35,769 bases of DNA from a candidate division WWE3 bacterium RIFCSPLOWO2_01_FULL_39_13 (GCA_001772665.1 MEVH01000007.1:41107-76875), one strand, 5' to 3'. Shown: positions 8,140 through 14,487, counted from the first letter of the stretch. Notes: generated by a model not told the origin, from the letters alone. Program-made: numbers and translations.

Positions 8140-9063
8140 TTAAATGTCCAGTCTGATGCTTGGGCTCATAGTCGTCGCAATGTACGCTTTTAAAATCAGC
8201 TTCTTTTTCATTTTTGCCGGCGAATTTTTTTGGATTTCTTCAAGCAGGTGATTAATGTTTGCTTCAAGATCCTCCTTATTAAAGTTTATTTTACCGATTA
8301 TCTGGTGAATTACCGCGTGGTTAGGCTGATTCTTTACTTCAATTTGCCCCTTAGATAAGTCCTTTAAAACCTTTTCAGGATTATCGGTTATAGTGCCGGT
8401 TTTTGGCGATGGCATCATACCCTTGGGTCCCAAGATTTTTGCAGCTTTGGCTATCCCTTTCATAGACGCAGGAGTTGCGACAATAATATTAAAGTCTGTC
8501 TCGGGCTTCAGCTTTCCGTTTAGAATTTCATCTACTGCTGAAATATCCCTGTACAAAACATTATCCTTTTTGCCTTCGTTATTATCAGAAAGTACAAGTA
8601 TCTGGATGATCTTTCCTGTACTAAAGGGCAGGGAGGTCGTAAATCTGACCCTCTGGTCAGAGTTTTTTGGGTCTATTCCCAGTGTAACGTGCAGTTCAAC
8701 TGTCTCAGTAAATTTAGCGAATGCTGATTTCTTCAAAATATCCAGCGCTTCTAGTACTTTATAGGATTTTGCTTTATCAATGGACTTTCTAGCCTTAAGG
8801 TACTTGACTCCTCTTTTCTTTTTCTGTTTGCCAGCTTTTTTCTTTGCAGGGGATTTCTCTGTTTCTTTTTTGCCCCTGTCCTTTTCGTCAGATTCTCCCT
8901 CTATCTTTGCCTTGCTGCCTGCTTCAGTTTTCTGGTCTGAAACTGGTTTGTCCCAGCTTTCCAGCTCTTTGGAGGCTCCTTTTTTGCTCTGCTTTTTCTG
9001 TTTCTTTTCCAGCTTGTCCAGGTCTTCTGGTTTAATTGTGTGGTCTGCTACTCTTTGAGCCAT
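8140..9063 (-). CDS. rplA: 50S ribosomal protein L1, with long charged N-terminus
   Basis: The 307-residue protein forms the L1 stalk for E-site tRNA release. The conserved part starts near residue 84 (GVKYLKARKSIDKAKSYKVLEAL) and includes GIDPKNSDQRVR and the signature GPKGMMPSPKTGTIT. Typical L1 is about 230 residues; the excess is a Lys/Glu/Ser-rich, probably disordered N-terminal tail of about 83 residues. An internal start would need GTG or ATG close to the core, and I see no ribosome-binding site that settles this. The NYN gene lies upstream and the L10 leader downstream. Confidence 0.95.
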   Translation of the reverse strand: MAQRVADHTIKPEDLDKLEKKQKKQSKKGASKELESWDKPVSDQKTEAGSKAKIEGESDEKDRGKKETEKSPAKKKAGKQKKKRGVKYLKARKSIDKAKSYKVLEALDILKKSAFAKFTETVELHVTLGIDPKNSDQRVRFTTSLPFSTGKIIQILVLSDNNEGKKDNVLYRDISAVDEILNGKLKPETDFNIIVATPASMKGIAKAAKILGPKGMMPSPKTGTITDNPEKVLKDLSKGQIEVKNQPNHAVIHQIIGKINFNKEDLEANINHLLEEIQKNSPAKMKKKLILKAYIATTMSPSIRLDI

Positions 9064-9100
9064 AATGTTGGTAACTAGTAACTGGTTGCTAGACTTTTTA

Positions 9101-9129
9101 TTGACTTTCTCTCATTTTTTTGTTATAAG
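9101..9129 (+). promoter_or_regulatory. strong plus-strand promoter facing the NYN gene
   Basis: TTGACT (9101-9106), 17-bp spacer, TATAAG (9124-9129). A 7-bp inverted repeat, CTCTCAT at 9109-9115 and ATGAGAG at 9142-9148, brackets the -10 and the predicted start near 9136, so it could act as an operator or 5' hairpin. It points against the ribosomal operon. Confidence 0.5.
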
Positions 9130-9135
9130 ATATCT

Positions 9136-9191
9136 ATCACGATGAGAGGGCACGCCTAAGGTTTTGTCCGAAGGTTATTCCCTCTTTTTTT
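9136..9191 (+). ncRNA. candidate short RNA antisense to the NYN gene 3' end
   Basis: The plus-strand promoter at 9101-9129 predicts a start near 9136, and a terminator-like hairpin with seven T ends at 9191. That gives about 55 nt with no open frame. It covers the stop codon and last dozen codons of the NYN gene on the opposite strand. It could be an antisense RNA or a by-product of a terminator that blocks readthrough. Not matched to any family. Confidence 0.4.
9144..9191 (+). terminator. intrinsic terminator, plus strand
   Basis: GAGAGGG (9144-9150) pairs with CCCTCTT (9180-9186), with a 29-nt loop containing little further pairing, and T7 at 9185-9191. The T-run is on the 3' side only in the plus direction, so it does not serve the minus-strand NYN gene. 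Confidence 0.45.
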
Positions 9192-9698
9192 ATCCTCCTT
9201 ATTTTCAACCTTTTTACGGAAGCTATTGACGTAGATAATATACTTTCTAAACTTTCTTAACAAGTAAGAAAATCCATTTTTATTAGGAACAATTAATTTC
9301 ATCATCTTATCTTTTGAATCTAGATATTTAATTAAGCAGTGGAAATCTCCATCCCCAGAGACTATTACCGCCTTGTCATAATTAGGATATTCGATCATCG
9401 AATGCAATACTAATTCGGCGTCAACATTACCTTTAATTAATCGGTCTTTGGAATTTATCTCAAGTGTTGGTTTGAATATCAGAATATATCCCGATTCCTG
9501 GAGGTACTTGTATAGTCCTTCATTGCTTGGAACCATACCAATAAAAAGATATGATTTTTGCGCCTTATATTTGTCTTTAAGATATGTTCTAAATCTTGCG
9601 AAATCTAGCACCCAGCCTTGAGACCTGACTCCGAGGTTTAAATTCTGGCTATCTATAAAAGCGTAAATTCTTTCTTTCTTTCTGTTTTTATTCTGCAT
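9156..9698 (-). CDS. NYN-domain (LabA/DUF88-like) protein, putative RNase
   Basis: The 180-residue protein is a single NYN/PIN-like domain. Acidic metal-site residues are visible in AFIDSQNLNLG, in GNVDAELVL and in VIVSGDGDFHCLIKYL, the normal NYN order. A Lys/Arg-rich C-terminal tail could bind RNA. Related proteins are RNases acting in RNA decay or tRNA/rRNA processing. It sits between rplK and rplA, which are adjacent in most bacteria, so it is inserted into the ribosomal operon. A possible own promoter (TTGAAT, 16 nt, TACTAT) lies in the 53-bp gap after rplK, and a plus-strand transcription unit overlaps its 3' end. The substrate is unknown. Confidence 0.8.
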   Translation of the reverse strand: MQNKNRKKERIYAFIDSQNLNLGVRSQGWVLDFARFRTYLKDKYKAQKSYLFIGMVPSNEGLYKYLQESGYILIFKPTLEINSKDRLIKGNVDAELVLHSMIEYPNYDKAVIVSGDGDFHCLIKYLDSKDKMMKLIVPNKNGFSYLLRKFRKYIIYVNSFRKKVENKEDKKRGNNLRTKP

Positions 9699-9751
9699 AT
9701 AATAGTTTAGCGGTCTGTGAATAGTATGAACCCTTGTTATTTATTCAAAAT

Positions 9752-10171
9752 CTAACTCTCTACTTCTGCGCCCATACTGCGGGCAGTCCCGGCAATTATT
9801 TTCATTGCCTGTTCTATGTTGTTTGCGTTAAGATCAGGCATTTTAACCTCGGCGATCTCCTTAATCTGCGCCTTGGTGAGTTTACCGATTTTCTCGCGGT
9901 TTGGAACTCCTGATCCTTTTTCGGCTTTTAGTGCCTTTAGTATAAGACTGGCAGCGGGAGGAGTTTTAAGAATGAACGTGAATGACGCGTTGTCAAAAAT
10001 GCTTATTTCTGCCGGGACAATTCCCTCCATGCCCTTTGTCTGCTCGTTAAATTGTGTGCAGAACTGCATTATTTGAACACCATGCTGTCCAAGGGCTGGG
10101 CCGATTGGGGGAGCCGGATTGGCCTTTCCTGCTGTGATATTCAGTTTTATGATAGTTTTTAGCTTTGGCAT
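9752..10171 (-). CDS. rplK: 50S ribosomal protein L11
   Basis: The 139-residue protein binds the GTPase-associated centre of 23S rRNA. The N-terminal domain has the proline-rich signature PAPPIGPALGQHGVQIMQFC and the C-terminal RNA-binding domain has KTPPAASLILKALKAEKGSG and the ending IAGTARSMGAEV. Length is normal. It starts 6 bp after nusG, so the two are co-transcribed. L1, its usual neighbour, is displaced by the NYN gene. Confidence 0.97.
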   Translation of the reverse strand: MPKLKTIIKLNITAGKANPAPPIGPALGQHGVQIMQFCTQFNEQTKGMEGIVPAEISIFDNASFTFILKTPPAASLILKALKAEKGSGVPNREKIGKLTKAQIKEIAEVKMPDLNANNIEQAMKIIAGTARSMGAEVES

Positions 10172-10177
10172 AAGTTT

Positions 10178-10795
10178 TTATGCAGGTTCAACCTGCGCAA
10201 AATCTACTTCTACTGGGGTTTCTCTGTCGAATATTGAAACAAGAACTTCAAGCCTTCCCTGATCGGGCATTACTTTATTAACTTTTCCTAAAAAGTCTTT
10301 AAACGCGCCGGCATTAATCTTAACCGCATCTCCTTCGCTGAATTTGGCCTCAAACTTTGGTGTATCAATTTTCATGAATTTAATTATCGAATCGACCTCT
10401 TTTTTTGAAAGGGGAGCTGGCTGGTTTCCTACGCCGACAAATCCTGTTACTCCTGGTGTTGATCTGATCGCGTACCAGACTTTATCAGATAACTCTGCTT
10501 TAACAAGAATGTACCCGGGAAACATTCTTTCATCAATTTCTTTTTTATGCCCTTGTGTAATTATGATTTTTTTCTGAGTCGGAATTAAAACTTCATTAAT
10601 TTTTTCTGTCAAGTCCATTACATTCGCGCGTTCTCCAAGAGTTATCGCAACCTTTCTCTCGTGTCCTGAATAGGTGTGGATAACATACCACTTAGCATTT
10701 TCGTTTATTTTGTCGGTAAACTTAACCGCTGCTGGAGCGCTTTTTCTGTCTTCAACTTCAACTTTTTGGTTTTCTCTCTTATTCTTCTTAGGCAT
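10178..10795 (-). CDS. nusG: transcription antitermination factor NusG
   Basis: The 205-residue protein has the NGN domain (WYVIHTYSGHERKVAITL, MFPGYILVKAEL, TPGVTGFVGVGNQPAPLS) and a C-terminal KOW domain (FSEGDAVKINAGAFKDFLGKV). It binds RNA polymerase and couples transcription to translation or Rho. About 30 residues of Lys-rich sequence precede the NGN domain, another charged tail in this window. It lies 25 bp after secE and 6 bp before rplK, the classic order. Confidence 0.97.
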   Translation of the reverse strand: MPKKNKRENQKVEVEDRKSAPAAVKFTDKINENAKWYVIHTYSGHERKVAITLGERANVMDLTEKINEVLIPTQKKIIITQGHKKEIDERMFPGYILVKAELSDKVWYAIRSTPGVTGFVGVGNQPAPLSKKEVDSIIKFMKIDTPKFEAKFSEGDAVKINAGAFKDFLGKVNKVMPDQGRLEVLVSIFDRETPVEVDFAQVEPA

Positions 10796-10820
10796 ATACT
10801 AAAAATTGATTAAAAAATCT

Positions 10821-11003
10821 TCACTTAACCAAAAGCCCGATGAGCCTTCCGAACATTATATCAAGTATTCCGAGATAAAAGCTGACAATAAGGCTAACAA
10901 TTATTACAACCTGAGTCAACTTTACTGCCCGCTGTCTTGTGGGCCAGGTAACTTTTTTCAACTCAATTTGTGTTTCTTTGATGAACTTGATTGGGTCAAA
11001 CAC
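10821..11003 (-). CDS. secE: preprotein translocase subunit SecE
   Basis: The 60-residue single-spanning SecE has the amphipathic helix FIKETQIELKKVTWPTR and one transmembrane helix (VVIIVSLIVSFYLGILDIMF). It clamps SecY in the inner-membrane translocon. Translation starts at GTG 11003; an overlapping ATG two bases upstream is out of frame. A TATAAT box ends 6 nt before this GTG, so secE is the first gene of the block and its mRNA is probably leaderless. rpmG and tRNA-Trp, its usual upstream neighbours, are on the plus strand about 2.5 kb away. Confidence 0.95.
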   Translation of the reverse strand: MFDPIKFIKETQIELKKVTWPTRQRAVKLTQVVIIVSLIVSFYLGILDIMFGRLIGLLVK

Positions 11004-11009
11004 ATCGAG

Positions 11010-11015
11010 ATTATA
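11010..11015 (-). promoter_or_regulatory. -10 box of the secE ribosomal operon
   Basis: TATAAT on the minus strand, with TGC just before it, ends 6 nt upstream of the secE GTG. Transcription would start at or next to the start codon. No clear -35. Confidence 0.65.
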
Positions 11016-11050
11016 GCATAAAACGGGGGATTCGTTGCCGGCTCATTAAC

Positions 11051-11071
11051 AAACAACCCCCGAGGTTGTTT
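11051..11071 (-). terminator. hairpin at the stop of the 11.1-kb unknown gene
   Basis: AAACAACC (11051-11058) pairs perfectly with GGTTGTTT (11064-11071) around a 5-nt loop. On the minus strand it begins at the stop codon and is followed by a T-rich stretch (TTTGTTAAT). Confidence 0.45.
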
Positions 11072-11610
11072 CAGGCACGGCGTTTTGCCTCTACTGTGTT
11101 CTCTAGTGTCTTGAGTAAATCCCTGCAAAGCGATGTATTGAAAAGCCTAGCTTCTTTAAGCTTTTCCAGTCTTCCTCTGAATCTTTCTTGCAGAATATCA
11201 ATTTTGGGGGGATACCTAGTGTACATTGTTCGGAGAACTCCCAATTGTATTGGCACATGCGGAGAAAGGTCTAGAAATCGTTTTCCTGTAAAAATTTCGT
11301 GATTTGTGTCAGGTAGAGGAGAATATACAGTATCACCGCCATCTTCTTGTACCTTGCTAAGTAATCTTCTACTTTGCGCCCTGTCCGCGGTAACTCCAGA
11401 CTTGTCTGAAATAATAACGATTACTTCGTAAGGTGGCCTTATTCGATCTAATTTTTCAGTGCGTCTGCCTATGTCCAGCAGAAAGACCGCGGTGTATCCC
11501 TCTTTTGCCAAACTATCGTTCATAATAGGAATTGCTGTCTCTACAAGACTAAAAAGGCCATCTTCTAAAGGGGTTTGCTCTAGGGTTTTTGGAACCGCGT
11601 GCATAGACAT
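11071..11610 (-). CDS. hypothetical protein, 179 aa
   Basis: I do not recognise this family. The protein looks like a soluble alpha/beta fold: two hydrophobic strands, YTAVFLLDIGRR and YEVIVIISDKSG, separated by a charged stretch, then RAQSRRLLSKVQEDGG, and an Arg/Lys-rich helical C-terminus with no membrane segment. The LLDIGRR...IISDKSG spacing vaguely resembles nucleotide-binding or vWA-type folds, but key motifs are missing. Start is ATG 11610, or ATG 11604 two codons later. It is a single-gene unit with a hairpin at its stop, running the same way as the ribosomal block and ending 68 bp before the secE start codon. Confidence 0.7.
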   Translation of the reverse strand: MSMHAVPKTLEQTPLEDGLFSLVETAIPIMNDSLAKEGYTAVFLLDIGRRTEKLDRIRPPYEVIVIISDKSGVTADRAQSRRLLSKVQEDGGDTVYSPLPDTNHEIFTGKRFLDLSPHVPIQLGVLRTMYTRYPPKIDILQERFRGRLEKLKEARLFNTSLCRDLLKTLENTVEAKRRA

Positions 11611-11748
11611 ATTAATATAAGTAACGAAATTTCTGAGTGGGTATCACTTAGTCATAATTCTGGCCTGAAGTTAGTCGTTGCTATATGACTTATCTTTAAT
11701 ACTCCGAAGTATTTTCCCAAAAGAATAGCACACAATCCCATTATTTTG

Positions 11749-11754
11749 TACAAT
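11749..11754 (+). promoter_or_regulatory. -10 box of dgkA
   Basis: TACAAT ends 7 nt before the ATG at 11762 and overlaps the alternative ATG at 11753. This argues for 11762 as the start and for a leaderless mRNA. Confidence 0.4.
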
Positions 11755-11761
11755 GGTTGAA

Positions 11762-12178
11762 ATGCCTGATTTTAAATCTATCGAGCCAGTCAAATACGAC
11801 CGCAAAAAGCACGATATATCTTTTCAAAATGCTTTTAACGGGATTTTACTCGCTTTTAAAACCCAGCCGAACTTTAGGTTTCATATGCTGTTTTTTATTT
11901 TGGCAACTCTCCTTGGAATCGTTTATCAGATTACGGTATATGAATACCTAGCCATCCTTGTTATTAGCACAATAGTAATGGCAATGGAGATGGTAAATAC
12001 AGCGGTAGAGGCAATAGGCGACGAAATTTCGGGAGGTAAATTTGACAAGCTTATAGGAGTGGCAAAAGATGTTTCTGCCGGAGGCGTTTTAATTGCTGCT
12101 ATCGGATCAATCTTAATTGGATTTTTTATCTTTTTCCCGAAAATATATGCGGTTATTGTGTCCGGCTTTGTGTGGTAG
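11762..12178 (+). CDS. dgkA: diacylglycerol / undecaprenol kinase (DgkA family)
   Basis: The small integral-membrane lipid kinase, about 138 residues, carries the family signature EMVNTAVEAIGDEISGGKFDKLIGVAKDVSAGG in pieces: ExxNTAxE and AKDxxAG with catalytic and metal-binding Glu. Three membrane segments are visible (near FHMLFFILATLLGIVYQ, LAILVISTIVMAM and GVLIAAIGSILIGFFIFF). In Gram-positive and CPR-like bacteria these enzymes usually phosphorylate undecaprenol for cell-wall lipid recycling. The frame also has an ATG at 11753, giving three more residues, but a -10 box overlaps it. Confidence 0.9.
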   Translation: MPDFKSIEPVKYDRKKHDISFQNAFNGILLAFKTQPNFRFHMLFFILATLLGIVYQITVYEYLAILVISTIVMAMEMVNTAVEAIGDEISGGKFDKLIGVAKDVSAGGVLIAAIGSILIGFFIFFPKIYAVIVSGFVW

Positions 12179-12240
12179 GGTTTCCACATTTATAAAGTTA
12201 ATTCCAATGCTTAGCAGCCTTGAGGGGCACTTGTCCATGT

Positions 12241-12246
12241 TATACT
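12241..12246 (+). promoter_or_regulatory. -10 box of the M50 protease gene
   Basis: TATACT ends 9 nt before the ATG at 12256. TTGAGG at 12220-12225 could be a -35 with a 15-nt spacer. Confidence 0.45.
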
Positions 12247-12255
12247 TTTTAAGCT

Positions 12256-12864
12256 ATGTTGTTTGATACTTTTTTGAGCAATCCTGTTGCTGGGGTTGTT
12301 GTCCTTGCTTCAATAATCGGAGCAATATCAGTACATGAAGCTTCGCACGCTTTTGCTGCGGTCAAACTTGGAGATTCTACTCCGAAATTGCAGGGGCGCT
12401 TGACGTTAAATCCTCTCAGGCATCTTGATCCTTTGGGGACTTTGCTTTTGATTTTTGCCGGCATAGGGTGGGGGAAGCCTGTTCAATTTAATCCTTACAA
12501 TCTAAAGCATCCGCGCAGGGATTCGGGTCTGATAGCATTTGCCGGACCCGCTTCGAATATTGTTATGGCTGTTGTTGTGGCTGTTGTTGCGAGAATACTG
12601 CCAATACAATCTATCCTTATTTTGACTGTAGTCCAGTATTTCGTCGCGATAAATCTGGTTTTGGCAGTGTTTAATCTTCTGCCGATAGAGCCATTGGATG
12701 GCTTTAAAATTGTCTCGGGAGTACTTCCATCCTATTTAGTCCATAAATGGGAGGAAACCCGCCGGTACGGCATTTTTATTCTTATAATCCTATTAATCAC
12801 CGGGGCATTCAGCAGGATAGTCAGACCTGTTGTTGACACCGCCTTAAGGCTTCTTCTGCCTTAG
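12256..12864 (+). CDS. site-2 protease family M50 metalloprotease (Rip3/SpoIVFB-like, no PDZ)
   Basis: The 202-residue polytopic membrane protease has the zinc motif HEASH in the first membrane segment and a second active-site motif, FNLLPIEPLDG, near residue 155, plus the NPLRHLDPLGT and GWGKPV loop typical of this short M50 branch. About five to six membrane helices and no PDZ domain, unlike the RseP-type protein at 26228. Such proteases cut membrane-anchored regulators or remnant signal peptides; the substrate is unknown. It stands alone between dgkA and the tRNA-Thr pair, with its own -10 box. Confidence 0.9.
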   Translation: MLFDTFLSNPVAGVVVLASIIGAISVHEASHAFAAVKLGDSTPKLQGRLTLNPLRHLDPLGTLLLIFAGIGWGKPVQFNPYNLKHPRRDSGLIAFAGPASNIVMAVVVAVVARILPIQSILILTVVQYFVAINLVLAVFNLLPIEPLDGFKIVSGVLPSYLVHKWEETRRYGIFILIILLITGAFSRIVRPVVDTALRLLLP

Positions 12865-12938
12865 TACTCTGCATGCTAAAATTATGAGGATTTTAATGAG
12901 CTGACTGTCTCCTTAATTCCAGGGGGAAAGTTGAATTG

Positions 12939-13015
12939 GCCTCCTTAGCTCAGATGGTTAGAGCGCGTCCATGGTAAGGACGAGGTCTTCGGTTCAATTC
13001 CGAAAGGAGGCTCCA
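12939..13015 (+). tRNA. tRNA-Thr (GGU)
   Basis: Acceptor GCCTCCT pairs with AGGAGGC. D arm, a 5-bp anticodon stem CGTCC/GGACG with loop ATGGTAA (anticodon GGT), and T arm with GGTTCAATTCC are present. Discriminator T; CCA is encoded. G1-C72 and C2-G71 match threonine identity. A possible extended -10 (TGCTAAAAT) lies about 55 nt upstream. Confidence 0.95.
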
Positions 13016-13021
13016 GATTCT

Positions 13022-13097
13022 GCTAGCGTAGCTCAGTTGGTAGAGCAGCTGTTTTGTAAACAGCAGGTCGTCGGTTCGAATCCGACCGCTAGCTCCA
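13022..13097 (+). tRNA. tRNA-Thr (UGU)
   Basis: Acceptor GCTAGCG pairs with CGCTAGC, the anticodon loop is TTTGTAA (anticodon TGT), the T loop is TTCGAAT, the discriminator is T, and CCA is encoded. It starts 6 nt after the first tRNA-Thr and is probably co-transcribed; a T6 run follows. The two genes cover ACC/ACU and ACA/ACG codons. Confidence 0.95.
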
Positions 13098-13131
13098 GAT
13101 TTTTTCTAGTCCCATAGGAACGGCCTTTTTA

Positions 13132-13159
13132 TTGACAAAATATGTCATGAATGTAAAAT
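13132..13159 (+). promoter_or_regulatory. strong promoter of candidate ncRNA
   Basis: TTGACA (13132-13137), 16-bp spacer, TAAAAT (13154-13159). It is among the best consensus promoters in the window and has no gene directly behind it. Predicted start is near 13165. Confidence 0.65.
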
Positions 13160-13164
13160 AAAAA

Positions 13165-13377
13165 TTGTGATGACAGTCACAAACCTGCAGTGCTCGTATA
13201 TCAATATAAGCGATCACTACAGATGCTTATTGCGGGTGTCTTGAGTTGCCGTGCGAACGTGTTTGCACAGCACAGAGACTTGCCCAGGTTGACGCAACGT
13301 GGTCGACTTCTGAGTGTACGGCACAGCGGGTGGTATTATGATTGCTTTGATAAAGTCCCTGTTATGGGGACTTTTTT
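13165..13377 (+). ncRNA. candidate structured RNA, about 210 nt, unknown family
   Basis: The unit is bounded by a consensus promoter and an intrinsic terminator and has no convincing open frame. It is richer in G+C than neighbouring spacers. Visible pairings: 5' hairpin TTGTGA/TCACAA (13165-13182), a second hairpin closed by AGTG/CACT (13189-13218), long stem elements around GTGCGAACGTGTTTGCAC (about 13250-13268), and a long-range helix AACCTG (13182-13187) with CAGGTT (13285-13290). TGCCGTGC also complements GTACGGCA near 13316. I do not see the signatures of tmRNA, RNase P RNA or SRP RNA. A 6S-like RNA is possible by size only. Confidence 0.6.
13352..13377 (+). terminator. intrinsic terminator of the candidate ncRNA
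   Basis: AAGTCCC (13353-13359) and GGGACTT (13367-13373) form a 7-bp stem with a 7-nt loop, running into T6 (13372-13377). Confidence 0.8.
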
Positions 13378-13483
13378 CGGCTTATCGGGGATATCAAACT
13401 CCAGGTCTGTGTTTTGGACTGCGAATGATCCCTGCTTGTGCTAAAATACTCTATGTCTTTGGGTAATTATTGAAATTAGAATT

Positions 13484-13657
13484 ATGGCAAAAAAAGGGAA
13501 ACGCCAGCTTCTGCTTTTTGTCTGCCCCGAATGCAAGCATCAGAATTATATTTCTGAAAAAAGCAAAATTAACACCACCGATAAAGTGTCCCTTAAGAAA
13601 TACTGCAAGTGGTGTAGAAAGCGCACCGTGCATAAAGAATCTACGAGGTTGAAATAA
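13484..13657 (+). CDS. rpmG: 50S ribosomal protein L33
   Basis: The 57-residue protein begins MAKKGKRQLLLFVCPECKH and has two cysteine pairs (C14-x2-C17 and C41-x2-C44), so it is the zinc-binding form of L33. KKYCKWCRKRTVHKES is the usual C-terminal signature. An extended -10 (TGCTAAAAT, about 13439-13447) lies some 37 nt upstream. No strong Shine-Dalgarno is seen. In many bacteria rpmG directly precedes secE-nusG; here it is on the opposite strand from them and close to tRNA-Trp, which suggests a local rearrangement. Confidence 0.95.
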   Translation: MAKKGKRQLLLFVCPECKHQNYISEKSKINTTDKVSLKKYCKWCRKRTVHKESTRLK

Positions 13658-13764
13658 TCTTTTCGAGCGCTGTCTGCTAAATGCTCCATATATATGCTCC
13701 GTCTAGGGTTATTATGAGGTTCTGGCTCAAGAATGAGCATATGGATATTGAGCTGAAGTTTAAG

Positions 13765-13770
13765 TACAAT
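13765..13770 (+). promoter_or_regulatory. -10 box of tRNA-Trp
   Basis: TACAAT ends 10 nt before the first base of the mature tRNA, a normal distance for a tRNA promoter with a short 5' leader. Confidence 0.4.
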
Positions 13771-13780
13771 ATTCCTGCAT

Positions 13781-13855
13781 AGGCCTGTGGTGAAATTGGT
13801 ATCACGGCGGTCTCCAAAACCGCTATTCTGGGTTCGAGTCCCAGCAGGCCTGCCA
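13781..13855 (+). tRNA. tRNA-Trp (CCA)
   Basis: Acceptor AGGCCTG pairs with CAGGCCT, D stem GTGA/TCAC, anticodon stem GCGGT/ACCGC with loop CTCCAAA (anticodon CCA), 4-nt variable loop, T arm CTGGG/CCCAG with TTCGAGT. Discriminator G fits tryptophan; CCA is encoded. The CCA anticodon agrees with TGA being a stop here. The last 20 nt are duplicated immediately downstream. Confidence 0.95.
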
Positions 13856-13942
13856 GAAGAGAAGTCTCCAGTCGCCTTCGGCGACCGAGTCCCAGCAGGC
13901 CTGCCAGAAGAGAAGTCTCCAGTCGCCTTCGGCGACCGAGTC
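13836..13942 (+). repeat. 51-bp tandem duplication of the tRNA-Trp 3' end
   Basis: Two identical 51-bp units, 13836-13886 and 13887-13937, followed by the first five bases (GAGTC) of a third. Each unit holds the last 20 nt of the tRNA from inside the T loop to CCA, a short spacer, and a hairpin GTCGCC-TTC-GGCGAC. The duplicated tRNA piece lacks a 5' half and cannot fold alone. Slippage or a scar of integration at the tRNA end would both explain it. Confidence 0.85.
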
Positions 13943-14056
13943 AAACGGGAGCTTTCAAATTCTTATCCCAATTTAATGAAATCGTTTTAACACCGTCATT
14001 AAATAGCGCTTAAACGACGGAAATATTCGACGCATCCTATATGAAGTAATAAAGTA

Positions 14057-14186
14057 TTGACATCTTGCGCATATAGGCCATAGTTTTGATTAAGGTTGTG
14101 GATTGTCACTCCCTTGACCTGTCCTTTAATTGCGGTTTTTTAGATACAAGGTCTAAGGAACTGTTTTAAATAGGTGGTGATGGTTG
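14057..14186 (+). promoter_or_regulatory. leader of the lysine micropeptide gene
   Basis: TTGACA at 14057-14062 with CATAGT 16 nt later is a possible promoter. In the leader, CCTTGACCT (14112-14120) pairs with AGGTCTAAGG (14149-14158) with one bulge, and the loop contains a T6 run. AGGTGGTGATGG just upstream of the ATG at 14187 is a Shine-Dalgarno. I see nothing definable in 13943-14056. Confidence 0.4.
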
Positions 14187-14237
14187 ATGCCAGCAAAAAA
14201 GAAAGCAAAGAAAGCTAAGAAGAAAGGGAAGAAATAA
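14187..14237 (+). CDS. 16-residue Lys/Ala-rich micropeptide
   Basis: The frame reads MPAKKKAKKAKKKGKK and stops with TAA. Eleven of 16 residues are lysine, so it would bind nucleic acid or rRNA non-specifically. Support for translation: a Shine-Dalgarno (AGGTGGTGAT) at good distance, a leader with a stem, and a strong terminator 33 nt after the stop, making a self-contained unit. A 12-codon frame starting at ATG 14180 overlaps it and competes for the same site but is less well spaced. The sequence resembles the basic tails of S2 and L1 here. I know no family of this length; a histone-like or ribosome-associated peptide is inference. Confidence 0.55.
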   Translation: MPAKKKAKKAKKKGKK

Positions 14238-14269
14238 CTTTATGAAAGCTAGCTTTGATGAAAAATGAA

Positions 14270-14299
14270 GCGGCTGGGACAATACCAGTCGCTTTTTTT
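14270..14299 (+). terminator. intrinsic terminator after the micropeptide
   Basis: GCGGCTGG (14270-14277) and CCAGTCGC (14285-14292) form an 8-bp stem with one G-T pair and a 7-nt loop, followed by T7. Confidence 0.85.
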
Positions 14300-14487
14300 A
14301 TGACTGATAGTCGGTAGTCATGGGGAATCTATTGAATCTATTTTGCGAGGCCTTAGACCAAATTAACCTGCTTCATTAAACTGAATCTCTATATTAAAGG
14401 CCGATTTTCAAATAGTGTTAATTATTAGGATATTATCCTGTTTCGCTTTGTTCATTTTCTTGTCAGAGTTTTGTAATTTATTTAGTA

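Noticed and set aside
8780..9058. Phe/Ser/Leu-rich plus-strand open frames opposite rplA
   Set aside because: Reverse complement of the Lys/Glu-rich N-terminal tail of L1; no start signals.
13190..13444. 84-codon plus-strand open frame
   Set aside because: It lies in the candidate RNA gene, runs through its terminator, has unusual composition (many Cys, Arg, Trp) and no ribosome-binding site.
13546..13990. Open frames over tRNA-Trp and its duplication on both strands
   Set aside because: They read through the tRNA, and their repeated peptide is just the 51-bp duplication translated.
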